From: JAUVIB01 sp964424545
GTDB lineage: Bacteria > Calditrichota > Calditrichia > Calditrichales > Calditrichaceae
Reading direction: 5' to 3'
Length of the DNA: 14,468 nt
NCBI GenBank assembly: GCA_964424545.1
Contig: CAYRJN010000099.1
Location: forward strand, 1-14,468
This document shows positions 1 through 7,279 of the stretch, in pieces. The translations under genes and the position numbers were made by a program. The stretch's first letter is position 1; the number at the start of each line of letters is the position of its first letter. Below the pieces are notes generated by a model. The model saw only the letters and a list, made by a program, of their open reading frames with translations, searched no databases and had not been told where the DNA came from.

Positions 1-47
1 AAAAAAATATTATGCCTTGATATAGCTATAAAAATTAACTGCGAAAC

Positions 48-272
48 TTGAGTTATATTATATTTGAAAACTTGCCGCCGGGAGGCTCCTTGTTAATCTT
101 TAACATGATGGGCGACTTGGTTTTTGAAGTTGAAAATTTGGGCGAAGTGAAATATCGCTGGGATGTAAAGAATAATTCGGGTCGTAACATCAATGCCGGA
201 CTTTATATTTTTCAAGTGAGAACCATAAACGGCAGTAAAATAGATTCGGGAAAAGTTGTAATTATCCGATGA
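48..272 (+). pseudogene. C-terminal FlgD-like / secretion-tail domain, 5' part missing or frameshifted
   Basis: The readable 74 residues resemble only the end of a FlgD-Ig-like C-terminal domain, the tail common on secreted proteins of FCB-group bacteria. Visible hallmarks are an ENLPPGG turn, then LLIFNMMGDLVFE, a central YRWDVKNNSG strand-turn, NAGLYIFQV and a final GKVVIIR strand. Such domains normally sit at the end of proteins of several hundred residues and are preceded by a PNP-type motif, which is not visible here. The only in-frame start is a TTG at 48 with no Shine-Dalgarno sequence, and this frame has stops at 18-20 and 36-38. Another frame is open from base 1 and stops at 49-51, just where the domain begins, which suits a frameshift in a longer gene entering from the left. 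It could instead be a decayed remnant. The domain call is fairly safe; the broken status is inference. Confidence 0.5.
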
Positions 273-293
273 GCCACCCTCTTTTGTTATATT

Positions 294-325
294 AAGCCCT
301 CCCTTTTAACGCGAGGGCTTTTTTT
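294..325 (+). terminator. Intrinsic terminator after the FlgD-like tail
   Basis: A perfect 8-bp stem, AAGCCCTC (294-301) with GAGGGCTT (313-320), encloses an 11-base loop. A run of seven T begins inside the right arm and extends to 325. It lies 22 bases after the stop of the FlgD-like tail and just before the 3' end of the opposing cysteine desulfurase gene. Read on the minus strand the stem lacks a downstream T tract, so it serves mainly the plus strand. Confidence 0.85.
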
Positions 326-326
326 A

Positions 327-1454
327 TTATGAAAAACGCTTTACTATGTTCGTTATTTTTTGCAGGGCATAATCAATTTCATCGACCGTCGTTTGTTTGC
401 CGAAGCTAAAACGAACGGCGCCGTTTATTATTTCCGAAGGCAGTTCCATTGCTTGTAATACCGGTGATTTTGTAATCGAACCGGAGCTGCATGCCGAACC
501 GCTTGAGGCTGCAATTCCCTCCAAATCGAGATTCAACAGCATGGTTGTATTGTCAATCCCTTTAAAGGCAACATTGCTGATATAGGGAGAACGCTGCGTT
601 TGTCTGCCGATGATGTCTACATTGTTCAGCGCTCGTTTTAGCTCGCTCTCAAAATAGCCTTGTATTTTTTCCGTTTGAACGAAATTATTCTCCGCGTCTA
701 ACAACTCAAGCGCTTTGCCTAAACCGATAATACCCATAACATTCTCGGTGCCGGCTCTTCTCGCGGTTTCTTGTTTGCCTCCTTTCTGAATACCGGCCAA
801 AGGCGTTCCTTTCCTGATAAACAAGGCGCCGACGCCTTCGGGGCCGTATATTTTATGCGCGGAAAGGGATAATAAATCGGCTTTTAGAAACGTTAAGTTC
901 AAAGGGATTTTCCCCACAGCCTGCACCGCATCGCAATGAAAAAGAATATTTTCTTTGTCGCAAAAATCGGCAATTTCTTCAACAGGATTAATAATTCCCG
1001 TTTCATTATTTACATACATCGCGGATATCAGCGCCGTTTGCGTTTTGCATTCTTTTTTTATTTGCGAAATGGAAATTTCTCCGAAATTGTCGGGTTTGAT
1101 AAAAGTAACATCAAAACCGTTTTCGGCGAGATATTGCCCCGTTTTGATAACGGATGGGTGTTCGGTTGCTGCGACAATTATATGTTTTTTACTTTCGGGG
1201 AACATGCGCGCCGCGCCCATAAGAGCAAGATTATTACTTTCCGTGCCGCCGCTTGTAAAATAAATTTCCGCAGAGTTGCAATGCAAAAATCGTGCGACGG
1301 TATCTCTTGACATTTCGATATGATATTTAACTTTTTGCCCGTAACGGTGAGGACTTGAAGGGTTGCCGAAATAGGTTTTTTTAAATTCAAACATCGTTTG
1401 TAAAACGATAGGATTAATCGGCGTGTTAGCGGCATAGTCGAGATAAACATCCAT
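327..1454 (-). CDS. Cysteine desulfurase, NifS/IscS family (group I)
   Basis: PLP-dependent cytosolic enzyme that takes sulfur from L-cysteine as a Cys persulfide, leaving alanine, for Fe-S cluster assembly or tRNA thiolation. The fold-type I aminotransferase pattern is complete over 375 residues: SGGTESNN near 68-75 and TEHPS with the PLP-stacking His99. HCDAVQ carries Asp175, SAHKIYGPEGVGA carries the Schiff-base Lys201, and SSGSACSSGS places the catalytic Cys322 in the flexible-loop form typical of group I enzymes. RAGTEN (233-238) is also conserved. It is shorter than E. coli IscS (about 404 residues) and closer in length to stand-alone NifS/YrvO-type proteins. The ATG at 1454 has a GGGGG ribosome site at 1461-1465, 6 bases away. 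No iscU, suf or mnmA gene lies beside it, so the sulfur acceptor cannot be told. It is transcribed alone, divergently from the PorV-like gene. Confidence 0.93.
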   Translation of the reverse strand: MDVYLDYAANTPINPIVLQTMFEFKKTYFGNPSSPHRYGQKVKYHIEMSRDTVARFLHCNSAEIYFTSGGTESNNLALMGAARMFPESKKHIIVAATEHPSVIKTGQYLAENGFDVTFIKPDNFGEISISQIKKECKTQTALISAMYVNNETGIINPVEEIADFCDKENILFHCDAVQAVGKIPLNLTFLKADLLSLSAHKIYGPEGVGALFIRKGTPLAGIQKGGKQETARRAGTENVMGIIGLGKALELLDAENNFVQTEKIQGYFESELKRALNNVDIIGRQTQRSPYISNVAFKGIDNTTMLLNLDLEGIAASSGSACSSGSITKSPVLQAMELPSEIINGAVRFSFGKQTTVDEIDYALQKITNIVKRFS

Positions 1455-1545
1455 AAAATTCCCCCAAATTATTTTTTCCTTTGATATTCATTCATGAAAG
1501 TGTAAATTTTATAGTCGTCTGATATTATCGGAGAAAATAGTAAAT

Positions 1546-2358
1546 TTGCGAATCTATTCTATTTGTATGCTGTTAATCCTGTTTTTTTCAGCTTCGTTAA
1601 GAGCCGCTTTTGAAAACAAAGGCGGCGGAAGCCTCTTTATCGGCGCCGGTTCAAGCGGAATAGCCTCCGTAGAGACAGCCTTTGCCGTAATGATCAATCC
1701 GGCAAAATTATCATTTATATCCGCTTCGGAAATCGATTTGTATTATCGTAACTATTACCTTGTATCCGCATTGGACCAAATTTCACTTAGTTCAAATTTA
1801 CGTTTCGGGAAAGTTCCCTTTGGTTTTTCCATTGACCGTTTCGGCAATAATCTTTATTCGGAATACACGCTGTCGGCGGCAAGCGCATTTGAAACAATCG
1901 ATTCGTTATCCGTAGCCTGTAAGATAAATTTTTATCAATTACAAATCAAAAATTATAACAACGCATCATCTTATGCTGTTTCTCTGTCGGCGCTTTATAA
2001 AATAAATGCGTCTTTTCGCGTCGGTTTTGTGTATGAAAATATCACGGAAAGCGTTATAGGAGAAAGCAAAGAAAAATTACCGATAAATATGGCGCTTTCT
2101 TTTTCGTTTAATCCGATTCATCAAATGGAATTGAATTTTGATATTTTCAAAGATAATCGATTTGATTTTGAATACCGCGCCGGTTTATATTACCATCTGA
2201 ATCATTGGTTTATGATTATGAGCGGTTTTCGCAGTTCGGTTAACAGTTACAGCGGGGGAATTGAATTTAAAAAATACGGTTTTAGGCTTGTTTACGCGCT
2301 GGCCTGGCATTCTTCGCTGGGCGTAAGCAATACGTTAAGTGTGGGATATGAATTTTAA
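1546..2358 (+). CDS. PorV/PorQ-like outer-membrane beta-barrel protein
   Basis: A 270-residue exported protein. An N-terminal signal peptide (about 1-20, hydrophobic MLLILFFSASLRA then AF) is followed by alternating beta-strand sequence. It ends in VGYEF, the terminal aromatic residue expected of a BAM-inserted outer-membrane barrel. The segment GSSGIASVETAFAVMINPAK (about 36-55) matches the start of PorV/PorQ-like (UPF0164-type) proteins, where a GMG..A..D..A...NPA pattern is usual; the normal acidic residues are weakened here. PorV and PorQ of Bacteroidota belong to the type IX secretion machinery, but many FCB homologues have no assigned role. The start is a TTG at 1546 with GGAG at 1530-1533, a rather long spacing. 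The 3' end overlaps the next gene, indicating co-translation with the EnvC-like protein. Confidence 0.75.
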   Translation: MRIYSICMLLILFFSASLRAAFENKGGGSLFIGAGSSGIASVETAFAVMINPAKLSFISASEIDLYYRNYYLVSALDQISLSSNLRFGKVPFGFSIDRFGNNLYSEYTLSAASAFETIDSLSVACKINFYQLQIKNYNNASSYAVSLSALYKINASFRVGFVYENITESVIGESKEKLPINMALSFSFNPIHQMELNFDIFKDNRFDFEYRAGLYYHLNHWFMIMSGFRSSVNSYSGGIEFKKYGFRLVYALAWHSSLGVSNTLSVGYEF

Positions 2359-3523
2359 AAACATAATATATTGTATCATTATACCGTTTCTGTTGTTCGG
2401 GCAGAATAAAATTGAACAAAAATACTCGAGAAACGAAATCACCATAAATCGTCTTGAGAAGGAGATTAACGATCTCAAACAAAAATTGTCCGGAATGTAT
2501 AAAAAAGAATCGGATATAGCCAAACAGGTTGCCTCCTTAGACCATGAAATTGCCCTCATTGCCCGTAGTAAAGGTCTTCTGGAACAGCAAAACAAGCTGC
2601 TTAGCGTTAAAATTGAAACCATTAATCAGGAATTGTCATATACAAAACGTCGTTTGAAAAATTTGGAACAATTGTATGCCGAACGTCTCGTTTATATGTA
2701 TAAATACGGGCGCATTAAAAATTTGGAGCTGATCTTGACGTCATCCTCTCTCAATCAAGCTTTCGTGCGTTATAATTATCTTAAAATTATTGCCGAACAG
2801 GATGAACGTACGATTCGTTCCATCAAACGAAAAAAACGGCGCGTGGAAATTTTACACAAAAAACTGCTGGCCGAAAAAAAACTTCAGGAAGAGAATTTAA
2901 GAGATAAAAGGGTAAAAGAGAAGAAATATCGTCAAAGCAAAACACAAAAAAATAAGCTGATTAAAAAGATAAAATGGACGGAATCGCTATATCAACGTCA
3001 AATATCACAAAAAAAACGCGAACGGCAGAAAATCAAAGAGATGCTGTTGGGGTTTGATCGTAAACGTCAGCGTAACAAACGCTTGGCCGTTAATGATGCG
3101 CCCGTTAATTTTAATTTTTCCGATTTTAGAAAAGCGAAAGGGAAACTTCCCTGGCCCGTGCGCGGCAAAGTGGTAACAAAATACGGTAAATATCGCGATC
3201 CAAAATTTAAAACCTACGTTAAAAATACCGGCATTGAAATTAGAAGTGTACTCGGTACGCCGGTTAAATCGGTTTTCAAAGGCGTTGTGCGCATGATAAC
3301 TTATATGCCCGTTTACGGCAATACGATTATTGTGGATCACGGCAAGGGATACTATACGCTCTATTCGCATCTTGACGAAATTTACGTGCATAAAAACGAT
3401 CCTATCCGCACCGGACAAATCATTGCCACGGTCGGCGATTCAGGCTCGTTGAAGGGCAGTAAGCTTAATTTTGAAATTTACGGCAATCAAAAAACTTTTA
3501 ATCCTTTATATTGGCTGCGCTGA
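2348..3523 (+). CDS. EnvC-like murein hydrolase activator, coiled coil plus degenerate LytM/M23 domain
   Basis: Periplasmic protein of 391 residues from the ATG at 2348. An in-frame GTG at 2339 would add three residues. A signal-like hydrophobic stretch (IIYCIIIPFLLFGQ) leads into a long Lys/Glu-rich coiled coil (about 25-240), then a C-terminal LytM domain (about 265-391). EnvC and NlpD relatives do not cut peptidoglycan themselves but activate AmiA/B/C-type amidases at division. The sequence supports that role. At the M23 HxxxD position the protein has NTGIE (Asn and Glu replacing His and Asp), and the HxH position reads KLN. Only the YSHL histidine and the DHG histidine remain. It therefore should not bind catalytic zinc. 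The 11-base overlap with the barrel gene indicates one operon. No amidase gene is in view. Confidence 0.85.
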   Translation: MNFKNIIYCIIIPFLLFGQNKIEQKYSRNEITINRLEKEINDLKQKLSGMYKKESDIAKQVASLDHEIALIARSKGLLEQQNKLLSVKIETINQELSYTKRRLKNLEQLYAERLVYMYKYGRIKNLELILTSSSLNQAFVRYNYLKIIAEQDERTIRSIKRKKRRVEILHKKLLAEKKLQEENLRDKRVKEKKYRQSKTQKNKLIKKIKWTESLYQRQISQKKRERQKIKEMLLGFDRKRQRNKRLAVNDAPVNFNFSDFRKAKGKLPWPVRGKVVTKYGKYRDPKFKTYVKNTGIEIRSVLGTPVKSVFKGVVRMITYMPVYGNTIIVDHGKGYYTLYSHLDEIYVHKNDPIRTGQIIATVGDSGSLKGSKLNFEIYGNQKTFNPLYWLR

Positions 3524-3531
3524 GCGATTAG

Positions 3532-3550
3532 GCGGCCGCTTTAAAGCCGC
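3532..3550. terminator. Short GC-rich hairpin between convergent genes, possible weak terminator
   Basis: GCGGC (3532-3536) pairs with GCCGC (3546-3550) around a 9-base loop. It lies in the 31-base gap between the convergent EnvC-like and SIMPL genes. No T tract follows on either strand, so it may only be a 3'-end stabilising stem or chance. Confidence 0.3.
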
Positions 3551-3554
3551 GCTG

Positions 3555-4283
3555 TTAATCTTTCAATAAATATTCAATGGTTGAAACCACCCTTACCGTT
3601 TTGAAAACCTGGTTGGATTGCATTACTCCGGGTGTGCGGTCACGCGGCAAGATTACAAAAACGCCTTGGTTCGCTCTGCGGATGCCGGCGATACGGCTGC
3701 CGGAATCTTTGGCAAATTGCTGCGCCGATCGGCGAGCATTGGCCGTCGCTTCGGCAATCATTTGGGGCTTTAAATCGTTTAGACCGCTGAAAAGATAAGT
3801 CGGCCCGGAGTTATCGTATTCTCTGTTGGAAAGAATGACTCCCGCATCAACCAAACGGCCAACCGCCTGACTGGCGTTTACCACGGCGTCTACGTTTTGC
3901 GTGCGCACCATTAATGTTTGGGTGATGATGTAGCGGCTTTTTACGGGGCCGCTGCGATAAGGATCGGTTAGTAAATCGGAAACATTCAAGCGTTGAAGTT
4001 CCACATTTTTTTCGGGGATGTCAAATTGTTTTAGGAAAAGCAGGATTTTTTTATAATTTTCTTTGATTTGGTTTTGTACAACTTGCAGATTATTATCGGT
4101 AGCGCTGAATTTGATAGCCCAAAAGGCGACGTCCGCTTTAACATCTTTTTCCGAAACGCCTTTCACCGTAACATAACGATTGGCTGTTCTGCTTTTAACA
4201 AAACCGCTGCCAATAAACCAACCGGCAAGCGCAATGCCAACAGCCAGCAAAATTACGCTTAAAGGATTCCATTTTTCATTCAT
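3555..4283 (-). CDS. SIMPL-domain (DUF541) protein with N-terminal membrane anchor
   Basis: A 242-residue protein with one N-terminal transmembrane segment (about 7-29, SVILLAVGIALAGWFIG) and the rest a SIMPL/DUF541 domain. Recognisable parts are VTVKGVSEKDVKADVAFW near the start of the domain. Later come NNLQVVQNQIKENYKKILLF and the family helix around AEATANARRSAQQFAKDSG with SRIAGIRRANQG after it. The C-terminal strand is VRVVSTIEYLL. Family members (for example E. coli YggE and BP26 of Brucella) are periplasmic or surface proteins linked to oxidative stress or oligomeric channel-like assemblies; no enzymatic activity is established. A strong AGGAG site (4291-4295) stands 7 bases before the ATG. 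It follows the ABC-F gene with a 12-base gap and very probably shares its transcript. Confidence 0.88.
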   Translation of the reverse strand: MNEKWNPLSVILLAVGIALAGWFIGSGFVKSRTANRYVTVKGVSEKDVKADVAFWAIKFSATDNNLQVVQNQIKENYKKILLFLKQFDIPEKNVELQRLNVSDLLTDPYRSGPVKSRYIITQTLMVRTQNVDAVVNASQAVGRLVDAGVILSNREYDNSGPTYLFSGLNDLKPQMIAEATANARRSAQQFAKDSGSRIAGIRRANQGVFVILPRDRTPGVMQSNQVFKTVRVVSTIEYLLKD

Positions 4284-4295
4284 CGTTTTTCTCCT

Positions 4296-6257
4296 CTAAA
4301 TATTTTCCAATTCATGCAATAATTCTTCGTATTTTACCTGCAGCTCTTCCCATTCGCTTTCGTATTCCTTAATACGCATATCAATATTTTCGTATTCCTG
4401 TTTTAATTTTTTTACCAAATCCGGCTGAACATAGGTTTCCGGTTGAGCCATCAGCTTCTCTTTGTACGCTTTTTCGGCTTCCAAACGCTCCAGATCATCT
4501 TCAATAAATACGATTCGTTTTTGCAAAGCGCCTCGTTCTTTGCTTATGGCTTGCCGCGCTTGCGCTTCTTTGCGTTTTTGCTCCTTGGATTTCCGGCTGC
4601 TTTGTGATTTTTGCGTTGCTTCCGCAGTTTTATTTTTTACTGAAAAATTTTCTTTAGGTATCAGCTCTTCTTTTTTACGTAAATAATCGCTGTAATTGCC
4701 AAAATATTCTTTTAATTTTCCTTCTTTCAGCTCTATAACGCGATTGACCAGCTTGTCGAGGAAGTAACGGTCGTGGGAGATCAATATCATCGTGCCGTTA
4801 TATTCTTGCAAAGCTTTTTCCAACGCTTGTTTGGAAGCGAGATCTAGGTGATTGGTCGGTTCGTCCATTATCAAGAAGTTGCAGGGAGAAAGGAGAATTT
4901 TGGATAGAGAGACGCGCGCTTTTTCGCCGCCTGATAAAACCGCTATCCGTTTATTTACATCGTCTCCGCTGAATTGGAATACGCCGAGAATATCGCGCAG
5001 TTTGGATCGATACAGGTCCGAAGCCGCCGATTCAACTTCCTGATAAATAGTATTGTTAAGATTGAGGGCGTCGATTTGATGTTGGGCGTAATAGCCGATA
5101 ATTACCTTTTCTCCGATCTTTAAGAGTCCGGAATGATTTTTAAGTTCGCCCGATATTAATTTTGTAAAAGTTGTTTTTCCGGCGCCGTTTTCGCCCACTA
5201 AGGCTACCTTATCGCCGCGCCCGATGTACAAATTAATGTTATGCAAAACGTTCTCAGTATCGTAGGCGAAAGACAGATTTTCTACTTTAAGAACGTCTTT
5301 ATAACTTTGGCTGTTTACTTCTATTTTAAAAGAGATAGAGGATTTTTCTTCGGGCGGAGCAATACGTTCCAATTTTTCCAACTGTTTTATGCGGCTTTGC
5401 ACTTGTTTGGCTTTTGTGGCTTTGTATCGAAAACGTTCGATAAAGCGTTTTGTCTTTTCAATCTCTTCTTGCTGCCGCTTATATTGTTCGCTCAATATTT
5501 GGCGCCGTTCTTCCTTTTGTTTTTGATAGGCCGAGTAGTTGCCGCGGTATTTTGTTGTTTTGCCGTTGTACAGCTCAATAATTTCATTAGCCATACGGTC
5601 GATAAAAAAACGATCATGGGAGACGACCATAATAGCGCCGGGATAATTCTTTAAATAATCTTCTAACCATTCAAGCGATTCGATATCGAGATGATTGGTC
5701 GGCTCGTCAAGTAGTAAAATCTGCGGTTCCTTTAATAATATTCGGGCAAGCAGAACGCGCATACGCCAGCCGCCGCTGAATTCGTTTAAACTGCGCTCAA
5801 AATCGTTTTCCTTAAAACCGAGTCCTATCAATATCTTTTTAGCCTTGAATTCAATATCATATCCGCCGCAAAGAGAAAATTCCGTTTCAAGCGCGCCGAG
5901 ACGTTGCAGCAATCTTTTATCGCCGCTGTTGTCGGTGCTTAATTTTTTATGGATATCGATAATTTCCTGTTCGATTTTCATAATGCGTTTGGAACCGAGC
6001 AGGGTGTATTCGAGAATTTTTTTGTTTTCGGGGTTAAGCTCTTCTTGGGGCAAATAGCCGATATCATAAGCGGCCGGTTTATTTATGCCTCCGCTTTCGG
6101 GATGTATTTCTCCTATTATCAACCGTAAAAAAGTAGTTTTACCCGCGCCGTTTGCTCCAATTAGGGCAATCCGCTGCCCTGGAGAAATATTCAGGTTGAC
6201 ATTATCTATTAATATGCGTTCTCCTACGGCATAGGAGAGATTATTTATCTGCAGCAT
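4296..6257 (-). CDS. ABC-F family ATP-binding protein (YheS/YdiF/Uup-like)
   Basis: A soluble ribosome-associated ATPase of 653 residues with two ABC domains and no membrane segments. Domain 1 has Walker A GANGAGKT (34-41), signature SGGW (161-164) and Walker B with catalytic Glu (LLLDEPTNHLD, 181-191). Domain 2 has GENGAGKT (355-362), LSGGE (441-445) and IMDEPTNHLD (463-472). Between them is the charged P-site tRNA interaction linker (about 240-310) that defines ABC-F. A Lys/Glu-rich C-terminal coiled coil (about 555-650) resembles those of Uup and YheS. Family members enter the ribosomal E site and affect elongation, stalling or antibiotic protection; which applies here cannot be told. Both ATPase sites appear intact. 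The ATG at 6257 has only a weak GGAAA-type site upstream. The gene lies 77 bases after the agmatinase gene, so it may be in that operon or have its own promoter. Confidence 0.93.
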   Translation of the reverse strand: MLQINNLSYAVGERILIDNVNLNISPGQRIALIGANGAGKTTFLRLIIGEIHPESGGINKPAAYDIGYLPQEELNPENKKILEYTLLGSKRIMKIEQEIIDIHKKLSTDNSGDKRLLQRLGALETEFSLCGGYDIEFKAKKILIGLGFKENDFERSLNEFSGGWRMRVLLARILLKEPQILLLDEPTNHLDIESLEWLEDYLKNYPGAIMVVSHDRFFIDRMANEIIELYNGKTTKYRGNYSAYQKQKEERRQILSEQYKRQQEEIEKTKRFIERFRYKATKAKQVQSRIKQLEKLERIAPPEEKSSISFKIEVNSQSYKDVLKVENLSFAYDTENVLHNINLYIGRGDKVALVGENGAGKTTFTKLISGELKNHSGLLKIGEKVIIGYYAQHQIDALNLNNTIYQEVESAASDLYRSKLRDILGVFQFSGDDVNKRIAVLSGGEKARVSLSKILLSPCNFLIMDEPTNHLDLASKQALEKALQEYNGTMILISHDRYFLDKLVNRVIELKEGKLKEYFGNYSDYLRKKEELIPKENFSVKNKTAEATQKSQSSRKSKEQKRKEAQARQAISKERGALQKRIVFIEDDLERLEAEKAYKEKLMAQPETYVQPDLVKKLKQEYENIDMRIKEYESEWEELQVKYEELLHELENI

Positions 6258-6334
6258 TTAAATTTCCGTAATTTTATTCGTAATTCCGCGATTGTACCAA
6301 ATAGTCAAACGAAACATATAATCATTGTGCGGCC

Positions 6335-7207
6335 TTAATCGTGTAAAAAGTGTTTAAATCCGATCATTTTATAAATCAATTTGGCTACGGCAAAAGGCGA
6401 ATTGATATCGTCCGTTTTGTGCGATAATTCCACCGCATCAAACGCGACTACATTTTTGCGTTTGAATATTGTTTTCAAAAGCGCCATCATTTCATCCCAA
6501 TACATTCCTCCCGGTTCCGGCGTTCCCGTAGAACGGACAACGCTCCAATCGAGTACATCTACGTCAAGGGTAATGAAAAGCGGATCGGGCAGTTTATCGA
6601 GTAAGGCGACAAGGTCGTACTCGTTTTTACGGAAGCGATCCATAGTAACGAGCGATAAATTTTCGCTTTTCCATACTTGTGCTTCTTCCGCGGAGATGCT
6701 GCGGATGCCGATTTGCAGCGTATCGCGGGTGAAATCGCGGATTCTAGCCATAACGCTGGCATGGCTTAAGGGGCTGCCTTCGTAGCTTTCCCGCAAATCC
6801 GCATGGGCGTCCAATTGAATAACCGACAGTCTGCCGTAATGGTCGTATAAAGCCTTGGCAAAGCCCGAAGAGATGGAATGATCTCCGCCGATAACCACGC
6901 AAAATTTTTCGGATTGTATAATGGGTGAACTGAGCTTATAAAGCGTATCAATCATTTTATGAGCTTCGTTGGGTACGGCCGGTTCGGCAAGCGTGGCGAT
7001 ACCGCTGCGATATGGTTCCGTATCCAACGCTTCGTCATAAAGTTCCAAATAGGCCGAAGCGTCTAAAACGGCTTGCGGCGCTCCGGCCGTTCCTTTACCG
7101 TATGATACGCCGCCTTCGTAAGGGAAAGGAATAATTATGGTGGCGGCTGTTTCGGGGTTGCCGTAATCCTCTCCAATTGCGAGAAACGGCGTTTTGTTTA
7201 GTTTCAT
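6335..7207 (-). CDS. speB: Agmatinase-family ureohydrolase
   Basis: Cytosolic binuclear Mn enzyme expected to hydrolyse agmatine to putrescine and urea. All ureohydrolase metal motifs are present; numbering is from the ATG at 7207 (290 residues). GGDHS carries His110, DAHAD carries Asp133/His135/Asp137, and LDVDVLD carries Asp215/Asp217. PYEGGVSYGKGT near the N-terminus, the SHASV histidine and GTPEPGG are typical of agmatinases rather than arginases. An upstream in-frame ATG at 7261 would add 18 polar residues not usual in the family. I prefer 7207 because AGGAG (7211-7215) precedes it and the length suits the family, although the 3-base spacing is tight. The gene follows the deoxyhypusine synthase-like gene on the same strand and probably shares its transcript. 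Substrate is inferred: formiminoglutamase or guanidinobutyrase activity cannot be excluded. Confidence 0.85.
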   Translation of the reverse strand: MKLNKTPFLAIGEDYGNPETAATIIIPFPYEGGVSYGKGTAGAPQAVLDASAYLELYDEALDTEPYRSGIATLAEPAVPNEAHKMIDTLYKLSSPIIQSEKFCVVIGGDHSISSGFAKALYDHYGRLSVIQLDAHADLRESYEGSPLSHASVMARIRDFTRDTLQIGIRSISAEEAQVWKSENLSLVTMDRFRKNEYDLVALLDKLPDPLFITLDVDVLDWSVVRSTGTPEPGGMYWDEMMALLKTIFKRKNVVAFDAVELSHKTDDINSPFAVAKLIYKMIGFKHFLHD

Positions 7208-7210
7208 AGG

Positions 7211-7215
7211 CTCCT
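7211..7215 (-). promoter_or_regulatory. Ribosome binding site that favours the internal agmatinase start
   Basis: On the minus strand this reads AGGAG, followed by CCT and the ATG at 7207. The alternative ATG at 7261 has no purine-rich match to the 16S tail upstream. This site decides the preferred start, with some doubt because the gap is only 3 bases. Confidence 0.5.
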
Positions 7216-7279
7216 GTCTTGTTTGACTTGTTAAATCATTCCATTGTTCGCTTGATTGCATCGGTTTTCTTGAAGCGCG

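Noticed and set aside
2348..3523. Calling the LytM-domain protein an active M23 endopeptidase
   Set aside because: The HxxxD and HxH zinc-binding motifs are both lost.
5241..5654. A 137-codon plus-strand frame rich in Phe and Leu that could look like a membrane protein
   Set aside because: It is the antisense of the charged ABC-F linker, where Lys/Glu codons read as Phe/Leu on the other strand.
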